Positions 1 through 7,800 of a stretch of DNA of 64,000 nucleotides are shown one piece after another. The notes under the pieces are model-generated. The model saw only the letters and a program-made list of their open reading frames with translations. It did no database searches and had not been told where the DNA came from. How positions within the stretch are numbered: position 1 is the stretch's first letter; every line of letters begins with the position of its first letter. The stretch comes from G963717155 sp963717155 (GTDB lineage: Bacteria > Actinomycetota > Thermoleophilia > Gaiellales > JALYLC01), in the NCBI GenBank assembly GCA_963717155.1, contig OY970326.1:1240001-1304000 (forward strand), read 5' to 3'. Both the position numbers and the translations under genes were made by a program.

Positions 1-509
1 AGTTCTCGCTGGTCGGCCACTCGCTCGGCGGCAACATGGCCGCCACGTTCGCGCTCCTGTATCCGCGCCGGGTGCGTCGGCTGGCGCTCGCCGCACCGTG
101 GGGGCTGCTGGTGCCCGAAGCTCCGACGGTGGACTTCTTCGCCATCCCTCCGGACGAGGTGCTCGCCTACCTGGTCGCGGACCTGACGCCGTATGCCGCG
201 CTGCCGCCGCCTCCGCCCGAGTTCCTCGCGGCCCGCGAGCGCGAGACGGCGTCGTTCGCCCGCGTCGGGGGGAAGCGACCCTACGACCTGAAGATCCAGC
301 GGTGGCTCCACCGCGTGGCGGCTCCGACGCTGATCGTGTGGGGCGAGGCCGACCGCCTGATTCCGGTTGCCCAGGGGGCCGTGTGGCGCGAGCACATCGC
401 GGACGCGCGGGTTCACTTGCTGCCCGGCGTCGGCCACCTGGTCTTCGACGAGACGCCGGACGCAGTCGGCGCCGTCGCCGAGCACGTCGGGACGGGGATC
501 ACCGCCTAG
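1..509 (+). CDS. alpha/beta hydrolase, 5' end outside window
   Basis: This is the C-terminal part of an alpha/beta-hydrolase-fold protein. The frame is open from the first bases and begins with the nucleophile elbow GHSLGG (bases 15-32), whose Ser is the expected nucleophile. The acid is probably the Asp of GEADRLIP (about base 350) and the general base the His of GVGHLVF (about base 433), so the catalytic triad is complete. The cap region is short and proline-rich. The stop TAG is at 507-509. The N-terminus, with the first strands and oxyanion loop, lies upstream of the window. The substrate cannot be read from the sequence; esterase, C-C hydrolase and haloperoxidase-like members share these motifs. 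Confidence 0.85.
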   Translation, partial: FSLVGHSLGGNMAATFALLYPRRVRRLALAAPWGLLVPEAPTVDFFAIPPDEVLAYLVADLTPYAALPPPPPEFLAARERETASFARVGGKRPYDLKIQRWLHRVAAPTLIVWGEADRLIPVAQGAVWREHIADARVHLLPGVGHLVFDETPDAVGAVAEHVGTGITA

Positions 510-559
510 AGCGGACTCCTCAACAAGCCGGCGCGGTGGGTCGATAGATCTGGTGAGGC

Positions 560-1621
560 ATGCCGAACCCATCCGTCAAGACGCAGGTCAACCTGCTCGA
601 GCGACGCGTCGCCGAGCTCGAGCAGCGCCTCGTCCGCCTCACGGCGCTGCACCGGGTCGCCCAGTCGATCGGAAAGAGCCCGAGCGCCAGCCGCGTCTTC
701 GTCGAGCTCGCGCGCGAGCTGGGTGCCGCGCTGCCGCGCGTGTACGAGGTCAGCGTGTCCGAGTGGGATCGTCGTCGCGGTGTGATCCGCGACATCTTCG
801 AGTTCAAGCCGCAGCAGAACCGGCGTGTTGCCGTCCCCGGCTTCGAGTTCGAGCTCGGGGCTCTCCCCGAGCTCCACGCGCTGCTGCGTGCCGGCCGTGG
901 GAGCCTCGTCTCGCTGCGCAACGGGCAGAACACGTCGCCGGCCCAGGTCGCGTACATGAAGCGCTTCGGCTGGTACTCGCTGCTGCAGGCGACCCTCTCG
1001 GCCGGAGGTCGCACGCTGGGCGTCATCGAGATCGCCGACATCGACGAGACGCGGCCATGGGATCCCCATGAGATCGAGTTCTGCGAGACGCTCGCGTCGC
1101 AGGCGGCCGTGACGCTGCAGCAGGCGCAGCTGTTCGAGCGCATCCGCCACATGGCCGACCACGACCCGCTGACCGGGCTCGCGAATCCTCGCGTCTTCCA
1201 CCGCAAGGCCGCGGCGGCCGAGCGCGCGGCGCGGCGCCACAAGACGCCGCTCGGCGTGCTCGTCATCGACATCGACGACTTCAAGCAGCTGAACGACGAG
1301 CACGGTCATGCCCATGGCGATCGGGTGCTGCGCGAGGCAGCCTCGATCATGCGCCGCCATGCTCGCGCGGCGGACACCGCGGGACGACTCGGCGGAGACG
1401 AGCTTGCGCTGCTGCTGCCGCGCACCAGCGCGGAGGATGTCAGCTCGATCGCCGACCGGCTCGCGCGTGCGCTCGAGCGGGAGGGCATCCGCGTGTCGAT
1501 CGGCCTGGCGGCCTCGCCGAGCATCGCCTCCTCCACGGCCGTGAGCCTCGTCGAGTCCGCAGACCAGGCGCTTCTCCGCGCCAAGCGTCAGGGCAAGCGG
1601 CGGATCGAACGCGCGGCCTGA
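560..1621 (+). CDS. GAF-GGDEF diguanylate cyclase
   Basis: This 353-residue soluble protein probably makes cyclic di-GMP from two GTP. A short N-terminal coiled coil (residues 8-30) leads into a GAF-like sensor domain (about 30-190) and then a GGDEF domain (about 200-350). The domain entry motif HDPLTGLAN is at 201-209. The active-site loop reads GGDEL at 278-282, a conservative change of the last Phe. RAAD at 269-272 lies five residues before it, which is the spacing of the inhibitory I-site (RxxD), so product feedback is expected. There is no transmembrane segment, so the GAF domain should sense a cytoplasmic ligand. No EAL domain is attached and no cyclic-di-GMP effector is adjacent. Confidence 0.9.
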   Translation: MPNPSVKTQVNLLERRVAELEQRLVRLTALHRVAQSIGKSPSASRVFVELARELGAALPRVYEVSVSEWDRRRGVIRDIFEFKPQQNRRVAVPGFEFELGALPELHALLRAGRGSLVSLRNGQNTSPAQVAYMKRFGWYSLLQATLSAGGRTLGVIEIADIDETRPWDPHEIEFCETLASQAAVTLQQAQLFERIRHMADHDPLTGLANPRVFHRKAAAAERAARRHKTPLGVLVIDIDDFKQLNDEHGHAHGDRVLREAASIMRRHARAADTAGRLGGDELALLLPRTSAEDVSSIADRLARALEREGIRVSIGLAASPSIASSTAVSLVESADQALLRAKRQGKRRIERAA

Positions 1622-1664
1622 CGCGAAGGGCAGGACCTCGCAGGACGCCGCGCGCGTACGAGCG

Positions 1665-2675
1665 GTGATGTCGCGTATCGGGGTCTTCGCCGCGCTGCTC
1701 CTCCTCCTGCTGGTCCACACGTCGGGAGCGGGTGCCGACGGTGGTGCACGCGGTGAGGGGCTCGTCGCGGGGTTCGGCTCGATCTGGACGACCGGCGAGA
1801 ACGGTCTCGTGCGCATCGACCCGCAGCAGCCACGTGTCGTCGGCTCGGTCCGTACGGATTCCTCCGACGTCATCCCGTCGCTCGCGGCCGGCGAGGGCTC
1901 CGTCTGGTCGTTGACGCGGCGCTCGCTCACGCGGATCGATCCCGGCCGCGACCGCGCGCTCGGCGCTCCCGTGCGGCTCCCCGCCCCCTCGTCGGCGGTC
2001 GCCGCCGGCGCCGGCGCGCTGTGGGTGGTCGAGTACCACTCGGGCATCCTGCGCAAGCTCGACGCGCGCGACGGACACCAGCTCGCCGCGATCCCGGGCG
2101 TCGGCAGGCACGCCGAGGCGGTCGTCGCGACGTCCGGCGCGGTCTGGGTCGCGAGCATCGGCCCCTGGGTCGTCGATCGGCACGGCGCCTTCTCGCCGAG
2201 CGGTCCCGGGGTCGTCACGCGCGTCGACCCGCGCACCGACCGGATCGTCGCTCGCATCCGGGTCAGTCGCGGCCCTGGCGCCCTCGCGGTCGCAGATGGA
2301 GCGGTCTGGGTGACCAGCTTTCGCGGTCTGCGACCCGCCTTCTCGGTGACCCGAATCGACGCGAACCGGAACCGCGTTGCCGCCACGTTCCACCTGCATC
2401 GCCTGCTCGCCGGTGTCACGGTCGGCGCGGGCTACGCATGGGTCGTGAATCCCGGGACGCTTGTCGACGGCGGCCTCGACATGTCCGGTGGCACGCTCGT
2501 GCGGATCGATCCTCGGACCGGGAGCGTCGCAACGCGGCGCCTGCCCGGAAGCTCGCGGCCTGCGGCGATCGCGTTCGCCGACGGCTGGCTCTGGATCGCG
2601 AGCCCCGGCAACGCGACGGTGCTGCGACTGGACCCGCGGACGCTCGCCGAGCGACGGGTCAGGGTTCCGTTGTGA
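1665..2675 (+). CDS. secreted beta-propeller (YVTN/NHL-like) protein
   Basis: A 336-residue exported protein of unknown function. The N-terminus (GTG at 1665 followed by ATG at 1668) encodes a hydrophobic signal peptide ending near residue 25. The rest is built of repeated blades of about 40 residues with the pattern G.GS[IV]W followed by L.RIDP.T, typical of YVTN/NHL or virginiamycin-B-lyase-like propellers. No lipobox, catalytic motif or C-terminal anchor is visible, so it is probably a secreted or wall-associated binding protein. Its last 17 bases overlap the 3' end of the convergent SnoaL-like gene. Confidence 0.75.
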   Translation: MMSRIGVFAALLLLLLVHTSGAGADGGARGEGLVAGFGSIWTTGENGLVRIDPQQPRVVGSVRTDSSDVIPSLAAGEGSVWSLTRRSLTRIDPGRDRALGAPVRLPAPSSAVAAGAGALWVVEYHSGILRKLDARDGHQLAAIPGVGRHAEAVVATSGAVWVASIGPWVVDRHGAFSPSGPGVVTRVDPRTDRIVARIRVSRGPGALAVADGAVWVTSFRGLRPAFSVTRIDANRNRVAATFHLHRLLAGVTVGAGYAWVVNPGTLVDGGLDMSGGTLVRIDPRTGSVATRRLPGSSRPAAIAFADGWLWIASPGNATVLRLDPRTLAERRVRVPL

Positions 2676-3285
2676 GGCGGCGCAGCCAGTCGTCGCCGCG
2701 TCCGTACAACTCCTCCACCTCGGGACCCTCGAGGCCCGGCATGTCGGGCTTGACCACGTATCCGATCTGCGTCTGGAGGTAGGCGAGGTGGCGGTATCCC
2801 TCGGGGAACCGCTCGAGCACGGTGGGGTCGAGCTTCAGTGCGGCGGACGGATCGATCGGGTCGAGGCGGTCCTTCTCGTAGATCGGTTGGCGGAGCACGA
2901 GCCCCCAGCTGCCGTCGCGCCGCGCGAAGAAGTCGTAGAAGCGGCCCGTGCAGACAACGTCGCAGCGCACCCCGTGCACGTCGGCACGCTGTGAGATGGT
3001 CATCTTGGTCTGGCTCACGGCTCGATCGCCCGCAACGTCGATCGAGCTGCCTCCGAGGAAGTGGAGGATGCGCACGCCGCGTGCCCAGCCCTGTCGATTC
3101 GCCTCGATGAACTCGTCGGCGCTCCCCTGGAACCAGGTCGCCATCATCCGGCCGTCGTCGTGCCACACGGTCCGCAGTCGTGCCCAGTCACCGGCGTCGC
3201 GCCAGACGGCCCACGACTCGACGAGCTCGCGGATCGCGCGGCGGGAGTCGGGATCGCTCGTCAGCACGGGGGCGGGGGAGGTCAT
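2659..3285 (-). CDS. SnoaL-like / NTF2-fold protein
   Basis: A 208-residue protein of the NTF2-like cone fold (SnoaL-type). The N-terminal helices (RRAIRELVESWAVWRD) and the WHDDGRM strand are characteristic. Family members are polyketide cyclases, dehydratases or ketosteroid isomerases acting on small hydrophobic ligands, and the substrate here cannot be assigned. It is longer than the usual 130-150 residues because of a C-terminal extension rich in Tyr and acidic residues. The start is ATG at 3285, six bases after a TAGTCT hexamer on the same strand, so the mRNA is probably leaderless. It is divergent from the TauE-like exporter, with 20 bp between the start codons. Confidence 0.75.
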   Translation of the reverse strand: MTSPAPVLTSDPDSRRAIRELVESWAVWRDAGDWARLRTVWHDDGRMMATWFQGSADEFIEANRQGWARGVRILHFLGGSSIDVAGDRAVSQTKMTISQRADVHGVRCDVVCTGRFYDFFARRDGSWGLVLRQPIYEKDRLDPIDPSAALKLDPTVLERFPEGYRHLAYLQTQIGYVVKPDMPGLEGPEVEELYGRGDDWLRRLTTEP

Positions 3286-3288
3286 GCT

Positions 3289-3301
3289 GCAAGACTATTG
3301 C
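3289..3301. promoter_or_regulatory. overlapping divergent promoters with a small inverted repeat
   Basis: Only 20 bp separate the SnoaL-like gene and the exporter. They hold GCAA-N5-TTGC (3289-3301). TAGTCT on the minus strand (3292-3297) is six bases from the ATG at 3285. On the plus strand, GACTAT (3293-3298) is seven bases from the GTG at 3306. The two -10-like hexamers overlap, so the genes probably compete for polymerase or share a regulator. Confidence 0.4.
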
Positions 3302-3305
3302 CCGC

Positions 3306-4034
3306 GTGAGCACCACGGGCCTGCTGCTGATCGTGGTGTTCGGCGCGCTCGGTGCCTTCGTGCAGTCGGTCACCGGGTTCGGCGGCGCCCTCGTGCTGGC
3401 GCCGGTCCTGTTCGCGACGATGAGCCCGCCCCAGGCGGTGTTGCTGTCGGCCCTGCTCGGACTCGCCCAGAGCTCCGTGCTCGCGCTGCGGAACCGGCAC
3501 AAGGTTCTGCGTCACGAGCTCCGCTCGCTGCTGGCCTTCGCCCTGCCGGGGCTCGCCGTCGGGGTGGTCGTGCTACGGGTCGCCTCGACGTCGACCCTGC
3601 GCGTCGCCGTCGGTGTCAGCGTGATCGTGGCGACGATCCTCGGCCGCGCTCTCGCGCGCGGGACGCTGCTCCCCCTGCGCGCCGCCGCTCCTGCCGGGTT
3701 CCTCGCGGGACTGCTGACCACGTCGGTCACCGTGAACGGGCCGCCGCTCGTGCTGTACCTCACCGGGCGGCGGGCGACGGCCGCCCAGATGCGCGGCACG
3801 CTGGGCGCCGCCTTCATCGCGCTCGACGCGGTGGCGATCGTCGGGCTGGCCGCGGGTGGGGCGCTGGTCGCGCCGCCGGCATCAGCCGTCGTGGCGCTCG
3901 GGGTGTCGTTCGTGCCCGGCATGCTCGCCGGGCTCTGGCTCGCGCCGCGGCTGCGGGAGGAGCACTACGCGAACGGGGTCACGCTGCTCCTGCTGGCGCT
4001 CGGGGTTGCGAGCGTCGTCGCGGGGCTCTCGTAG
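3306..4034 (+). CDS. TauE/SafE-family anion exporter
   Basis: A 242-residue integral membrane protein of the TauE/SafE (former DUF81) family, whose characterised members move sulfite, sulfoacetate or other organosulfur anions. Eight hydrophobic segments are arranged as two homologous halves. The first half carries the motif VTGFGGALVLAPVL and the second the matching TSVTVNGPPLVLYL. The GTG at 3306 begins a hydrophobic N-terminus without a long leader; upstream in-frame sequence is arginine-rich and unlike the family. No sulfur-metabolism genes are adjacent, so the substrate is not inferable. Transcription is probably leaderless from the divergent region. Confidence 0.85.
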   Translation: MSTTGLLLIVVFGALGAFVQSVTGFGGALVLAPVLFATMSPPQAVLLSALLGLAQSSVLALRNRHKVLRHELRSLLAFALPGLAVGVVVLRVASTSTLRVAVGVSVIVATILGRALARGTLLPLRAAAPAGFLAGLLTTSVTVNGPPLVLYLTGRRATAAQMRGTLGAAFIALDAVAIVGLAAGGALVAPPASAVVALGVSFVPGMLAGLWLAPRLREEHYANGVTLLLLALGVASVVAGLS

Positions 4035-4044
4035 AGCCCGACGC

Positions 4045-4476
4045 CTACGCCGCCTGCATGGCGCGCATCCGCCCACGGTCGACGACCAGGAACCCCTGCT
4101 CGGTCGCCATGCACACGGCCTGCGTGATGTTGCGGGCGCCCAGCTTCAACAGGATCTGGTGGCGCTGCGTCTTGACCGTCTCGACACCCTTGCTGAGGCG
4201 ACGACCGGACTCGAGCGACGTGAGCCCGTTCGCCGCGGCGCAGAGCACGCCGAGCTCGCTCGGGGAGAGCAGCGTGAGCGAGGCGACGTCGTCTGCGATG
4301 CGCACCTCGACCTTGTCGGACGCCGCGTTCGACGACGTGTCGTTCCAGGTCAGGAGGTGGGGCGCACTTCCATCCGACGGCATGCACTGCGGATACACCC
4401 CCGGCCCCTTTGGGCCGTTGGTGCGGTAGCGCCGCACGGGTGCAGTGGGGTGGAGCTGGCAGTGGGGATTCAGCAT
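4045..4476 (-). CDS. small LuxR/GerE-type HTH regulator
   Basis: A 143-residue protein with a C-terminal LuxR-type helix-turn-helix (about residues 70-135): LSPSELGVLCAAANGLTS, then LSKGVETVKTQRHQILLKLGA. The N-terminal 60 residues are not a receiver domain. They are basic and proline/glycine-rich with two cysteines and several histidines, so a metal-binding or disulfide role is possible but unproven. The ATG at 4476 was chosen because AGGAGAG lies three to four bases upstream of it; an in-frame start at 4503 has no such site. It converges with the exporter gene and has no partner kinase nearby. Confidence 0.8.
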   Translation of the reverse strand: MLNPHCQLHPTAPVRRYRTNGPKGPGVYPQCMPSDGSAPHLLTWNDTSSNAASDKVEVRIADDVASLTLLSPSELGVLCAAANGLTSLESGRRLSKGVETVKTQRHQILLKLGARNITQAVCMATEQGFLVVDRGRMRAMQAA

Positions 4477-4857
4477 CGTCTCTCCTGGGAAGGGAAGTAC
4501 CATCGAAGGCGCGGGTCCACTCGCATGTGTCTCTGCGTGGGACCCATCCGGCGCGAGTTCCTGATGGCCGCCCTGTGCGCACGCTTCACGAGTTCTGTTC
4601 GGAGCTACTTCCTACCGTAGGCGAGGAGCCGTGCGCGATCGGCTCAAATGGGTGAACGGGCCGCAATCCGCGAGCGCAAGCAGAGCCCTCGCCGTCTCCT
4701 CCAGGCCCGCGGCCGCCGCGGCGGTGGGCGCCAGTGCGGCCGCAGATCCGCAGAAGTCGCTGCGCGATGCGGCGAGCGGCTACCGCGGTCTCGCCACACT
4801 CGGTACCCGCGGCGGTGTCGGGGCGCCGTTCGCCGGGCACAACGTAGGCTGACCGGG
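4477..4857. other. 381-bp non-coding region with a hairpin
   Basis: No credible gene was seen: the short open frames are Arg/Ala-rich and lack start signals. On the upstream side of the LuxR-type gene an imperfect hairpin spans 4513-4545 (outer stem GGGTCC/GGACCC, inner stem CGCA/TGCG, 8-base loop). It may belong to that gene's untranslated leader. The right end carries the promoter of the alcohol dehydrogenase. Confidence 0.45.
4845..4850 (+). promoter_or_regulatory. -10 element, probable leaderless start
   Basis: TAGGCT lies seven bases before the ATG at 4858, with no Shine-Dalgarno sequence between. This puts the expected transcription start at the start codon. Confidence 0.45.
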
Positions 4858-5853
4858 ATGACCTGGCCGCTGACCGTCGACGCCACGTTGCTCGAGCGGG
4901 ATCTCACGATGACGGTCGGCCGCCGGCAGCTGCCCGAGCCCGCCGCTGACGAGGCGCTGGTGGCGGTCGAGTGGGCGGGGCTGTGCGGGTCGGATCTGCA
5001 CGTCTTGCGGACGGGCGCGTGGGTCGTCGACTGGCCGGCGACGCTCGGACACGAGCTGTACGGCCGCATCGTGCAGGCTCCGCCGGGCAGTGCACTGGCC
5101 GTCGGAGACCCGGTGGTCGCGGACTCCCGCGTGCCGTGCGGCCAGTGCGATGCGTGCATGACCGACCCGAACCGGTGCCCCAACATCCAGTTCGTCGGGG
5201 AGGCGTTCCCGGGGGGATTCGCGTCGCACTGCGTGCTGCCGCTATCGCTCCTGCATGCCGTGCCGGAGGCCGTGCCTGGTCAGATCGCCGTCCTTGCCGA
5301 GCCACTCGCGGTCGCCCTCCATGCCCTGGGGCACCTGCACCACGAACCGACGCGGATCGCGATCCTCGGGCACGGTCCGATCGGAGCGCTCGTCCACATC
5401 GAGGCCCGGCGCCGCTGGCCAGGGTCGGCGATCGACGTCGCCGAGCCGGCGTCGCAGCGACGCGCGCTTGCGCAGGCGCTGGGCGCGAACGTCGTCGAGT
5501 CGGACGGGCAGCTCACGGCCGGCGGCTACGACACGGTCGTCGACGCGGCGGGCTATCGCGCGTCGCTTGCGCGCGCGCTCGAGCTCGGTGATGTCGGCGC
5601 GCACATCCTGCTCGTGGCGCTCGGGCACGACGCCGTCTCGGTGACCCCGAGCGTGCTTGTCGAGCGCCGACTCCGGATCACCGGGTGCCACGCCTTCATC
5701 GACGAGCTGCCGTCGGCGATCGCGCTGCTGGCCGCCGAGGGATCCCGCTACGCGCCCGTCGTCACCGAGACGGTCGGGCTGGTCGATTTCCCCGACGCGG
5801 TCGCACGCCAGCTGCGGCGACCCGACGCCGTCAAGCTGCTCGTGCACCCGTGA
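4858..5853 (+). CDS. zinc-dependent MDR-family alcohol dehydrogenase
   Basis: A 331-residue medium-chain dehydrogenase/reductase that oxidises an alcohol or polyol with NAD(P). Catalytic zinc ligands are Cys43 (GLCGSDLH) and His65-Glu66 (GHELYG). A structural-zinc lobe is present as Cys94, Cys97, Cys100 and Cys107. The Rossmann fingerprint is GHGPIG, a weakened form of GxGxxG. The family resembles threonine/sorbitol dehydrogenases, but the substrate is unknown. The ATG at 4858 follows a TAGGCT -10 element and has no ribosome-binding site. It stands alone, 333 bp before the amino-acid transporter. Confidence 0.85.
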   Translation: MTWPLTVDATLLERDLTMTVGRRQLPEPAADEALVAVEWAGLCGSDLHVLRTGAWVVDWPATLGHELYGRIVQAPPGSALAVGDPVVADSRVPCGQCDACMTDPNRCPNIQFVGEAFPGGFASHCVLPLSLLHAVPEAVPGQIAVLAEPLAVALHALGHLHHEPTRIAILGHGPIGALVHIEARRRWPGSAIDVAEPASQRRALAQALGANVVESDGQLTAGGYDTVVDAAGYRASLARALELGDVGAHILLVALGHDAVSVTPSVLVERRLRITGCHAFIDELPSAIALLAAEGSRYAPVVTETVGLVDFPDAVARQLRRPDAVKLLVHP

Positions 5854-6186
5854 GAAGCGTTGGTTCCTTGCAGGGACCCGTTCGTCTCCTGGTCGGGCTG
5901 ACGCCGTAGATCGAAGCGGACGTAGACTTCCACCGCGCGCTGGTGTCGAGCATCGGAAGCCCGTGCCTCGCGCACGTTCGACGCGATTTCGATTGTGCTG
6001 CGGCTTGCGTTCGTGGCGCTCGGAGATCACCGCGCGCCGGTCGACGCGATCACCGCGCGCGACTCCGATAGGGCGCGGTCTCGATCTGCACATGCGCGAC
6101 GGCCTGCGCATCTGCCTGACGAACCGGTGCGATCGGAGTCGAAATACCAGCGGCGTCCAACTCGCCGCAGACAGAAGGAGAAACCC
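5854..6186 (+). promoter_or_regulatory. 333-bp control region of the amino-acid ABC operon, with direct repeats
   Basis: There is no gene here. A 13-bp sequence, GATCACCGCGCGC, occurs twice as a direct repeat (6025-6037 and 6048-6060) with a 23-bp period, close to two helical turns. That is compatible with a regulator binding one face of the DNA about 130 bp before the start codon. AGAAGGAG at 6174-6181 is the ribosome-binding site of the first gene. No clear -35/-10 pair was found. Confidence 0.4.
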
Positions 6187-7014
6187 ATGAGTCACAGACA
6201 TGTTCGATCCGCGGCGCTCGTCGCGCTCGCCCTCGGGGTCGTCGCATTCGGTGCGACTGCGGCGAACGCCGCGTCGCCGAAGGTCACGCCTCCGCCGTCG
6301 ATCAAGAGCGCGAACCAGCTGCTGTTCTGCAGCGACATCTCCTATCCGCCCGAGGAGTTCTACAAGGGCACGACGCCGGACGGATCCGACATCGAGATCG
6401 GTGATGCGCTCGCCGCGCAGATGGGCGTGAAGGCCAGCTTCCAGAACACCGGGTTCGACGGCATCATCCCGGCGCTCGAGGGCAAGAAGTGCGACGCGAT
6501 CATCTCGGGCATGAACGACACGCCGGCGCGGCGCAAGCAGGTCAACTTCACCGACTACATCAGCGTCGGGCAGTCGTTCATGGTCAAGAAGGGGAACCCC
6601 GAGCACATCACGAACATCGCGTCGCTCGCGGGCAAGACCGTCTCGGTCGAGGTCGGCACCACGAACGCCGACTACCTGAACGCCCAGAGCAAGAAGCTCC
6701 AGGCCGCCGGAAAGAAGAGCATCACGGTCAAGACGTTCCCCAAGGACACCGATGCCGCGAACGCGCTGGCGACCGACAAGGTCGACGCGTACTTCGGCGA
6801 CGCGCCGGTCGTGGCGTACTACATCGGTAAGTCGCCGAGCGTGTTCACCTTCGGTGGCAAGGCAGTGAATCCGATCCCGGTGGGCATCGCGACGCGCAAG
6901 GGCGACGCCCTCACGGCAGCCATGAAGAAGGCCGTCGCGAACATCTACGCGAACGGCACGATGAGCAAGATCCTCGCGAAGTGGAAGATGTCCGCCATGG
7001 CGCTCAAGCGCTGA
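6187..7014 (+). CDS. polar amino-acid ABC transporter, substrate-binding protein
   Basis: A 275-residue periplasmic-type binding protein of family 3 (HisJ/GlnH-like). It has a Sec signal peptide (residues 1-26, cut near ANA-AS) and no lipobox cysteine, which is unusual for a monoderm that must retain the protein at the cell surface. The ligand-binding core shows the family hallmarks: FCSDISYPPEEF near the start, GFDGIIPAL.GKKCD, the amino-acid carboxylate motif GMNDTPARRKQVNFT, and VEVGTT at the hinge. AGAAGGAG precedes the ATG at 6187. It is first in the operon with permease and ATPase; the ligand is probably a polar amino acid. Confidence 0.9.
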   Translation: MSHRHVRSAALVALALGVVAFGATAANAASPKVTPPPSIKSANQLLFCSDISYPPEEFYKGTTPDGSDIEIGDALAAQMGVKASFQNTGFDGIIPALEGKKCDAIISGMNDTPARRKQVNFTDYISVGQSFMVKKGNPEHITNIASLAGKTVSVEVGTTNADYLNAQSKKLQAAGKKSITVKTFPKDTDAANALATDKVDAYFGDAPVVAYYIGKSPSVFTFGGKAVNPIPVGIATRKGDALTAAMKKAVANIYANGTMSKILAKWKMSAMALKR

Positions 7015-7023
7015 CCCACTCAC

Positions 7024-7800
7024 ATGCTCTTCGCATCCTTCGACTGGAACACGTTCTTCGACTACCTGATCTTTCCCGACAGCGCGACGTGGCACGCCAT
7101 GTTCCTGACTGTCTGGATCGCGGTACTCGCCCAGTCGTTCGGGGTGCTGTTCGGACTCATGTCGGCGCTCGCGTACATGTCGAGACTCCGGCCCCTGCGG
7201 ATCCTCGCGGGTCTGTACGTCTGGTTCTTCCGGGGCACGCCGGTCATCGTGCAGGTGTTCTTCGTGTACTTCGGGGCCAATCTGTTCCTCGGCTTCGACC
7301 TGTTCCCCCGCTCCGTCGGCCTCGGTTTCACCACGGTCGACGGAGCGGCGGTCGCGGGCATGGTCGCGCTCGCGGTCAACGAGGGAGCCTTCATGAGCGA
7401 GATCATCCGGGCGGGCATCGCCGCGGTCGACCGCGGGCAGATGGAGGCGGCGATGTCGGTCGGGATGTCCCCCTATCTCTCGATGCGCCGGATCGTGCTG
7501 CCGCAGGCCGCGCGCATCATCGTGCCGCCGCTCGGCAACGAGTTCAACAACATGCTGAAGACGACCTCGTTGCTCGCGTTCATCGGCGTGCGCGAGCTGT
7601 TCCAGGATGCCGACATCCGCTACTCGGCGACCTTCAAGGCCTCCGAGTACTTTCTGGGCGTCGCGGTGCTCTACCTGCTCCTGACGACGATCTGGGGGTT
7701 CATCCAGGGGTGGATCGAGCGCAAGCTGGGTGCGAGCGAGCGCGAGGAGCGCGAGTCGTCCAGGCTGCGCCTCTTCGCGTTCAGCGGGAGGGTCCGCTGA
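7024..7800 (+). CDS. polar amino-acid ABC transporter, permease
   Basis: A 258-residue HisM/GlnP-type inner-membrane permease with about five membrane spans. The cytoplasmic EAA loop that docks with the ATPase is clear: IIRAGIAAVDRGQMEAA followed by GMSPYLSMRRIVLPQA. It starts nine bases after the binding-protein stop. It is probably the only permease type in the system, working as a homodimer, because no second permease gene is present. Its 3' end (TGA at 7798-7800) overlaps the start of the ATPase gene. Confidence 0.9.
   Translation: MLFASFDWNTFFDYLIFPDSATWHAMFLTVWIAVLAQSFGVLFGLMSALAYMSRLRPLRILAGLYVWFFRGTPVIVQVFFVYFGANLFLGFDLFPRSVGLGFTTVDGAAVAGMVALAVNEGAFMSEIIRAGIAAVDRGQMEAAMSVGMSPYLSMRRIVLPQAARIIVPPLGNEFNNMLKTTSLLAFIGVRELFQDADIRYSATFKASEYFLGVAVLYLLLTTIWGFIQGWIERKLGASEREERESSRLRLFAFSGRVR

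Noticed and set aside
545..559. TAGATC before the GGDEF gene as another leaderless promoter
   Set aside because: The last base is C and the distance to ATG 560 is nine bases, outside the pattern of the other sites.
506..2419. A 637-codon open frame on the minus strand opposite the GGDEF and propeller genes
   Set aside because: It is antisense to two well-supported genes, is Arg/Ala/Pro-rich and shows no domain. Long antisense frames are expected at this GC content.
4586..4852. Short open frames on both strands between the LuxR-type gene and the alcohol dehydrogenase
   Set aside because: The composition is Arg/Ala/Gly-rich, no start signal is present and there is no recognisable domain.
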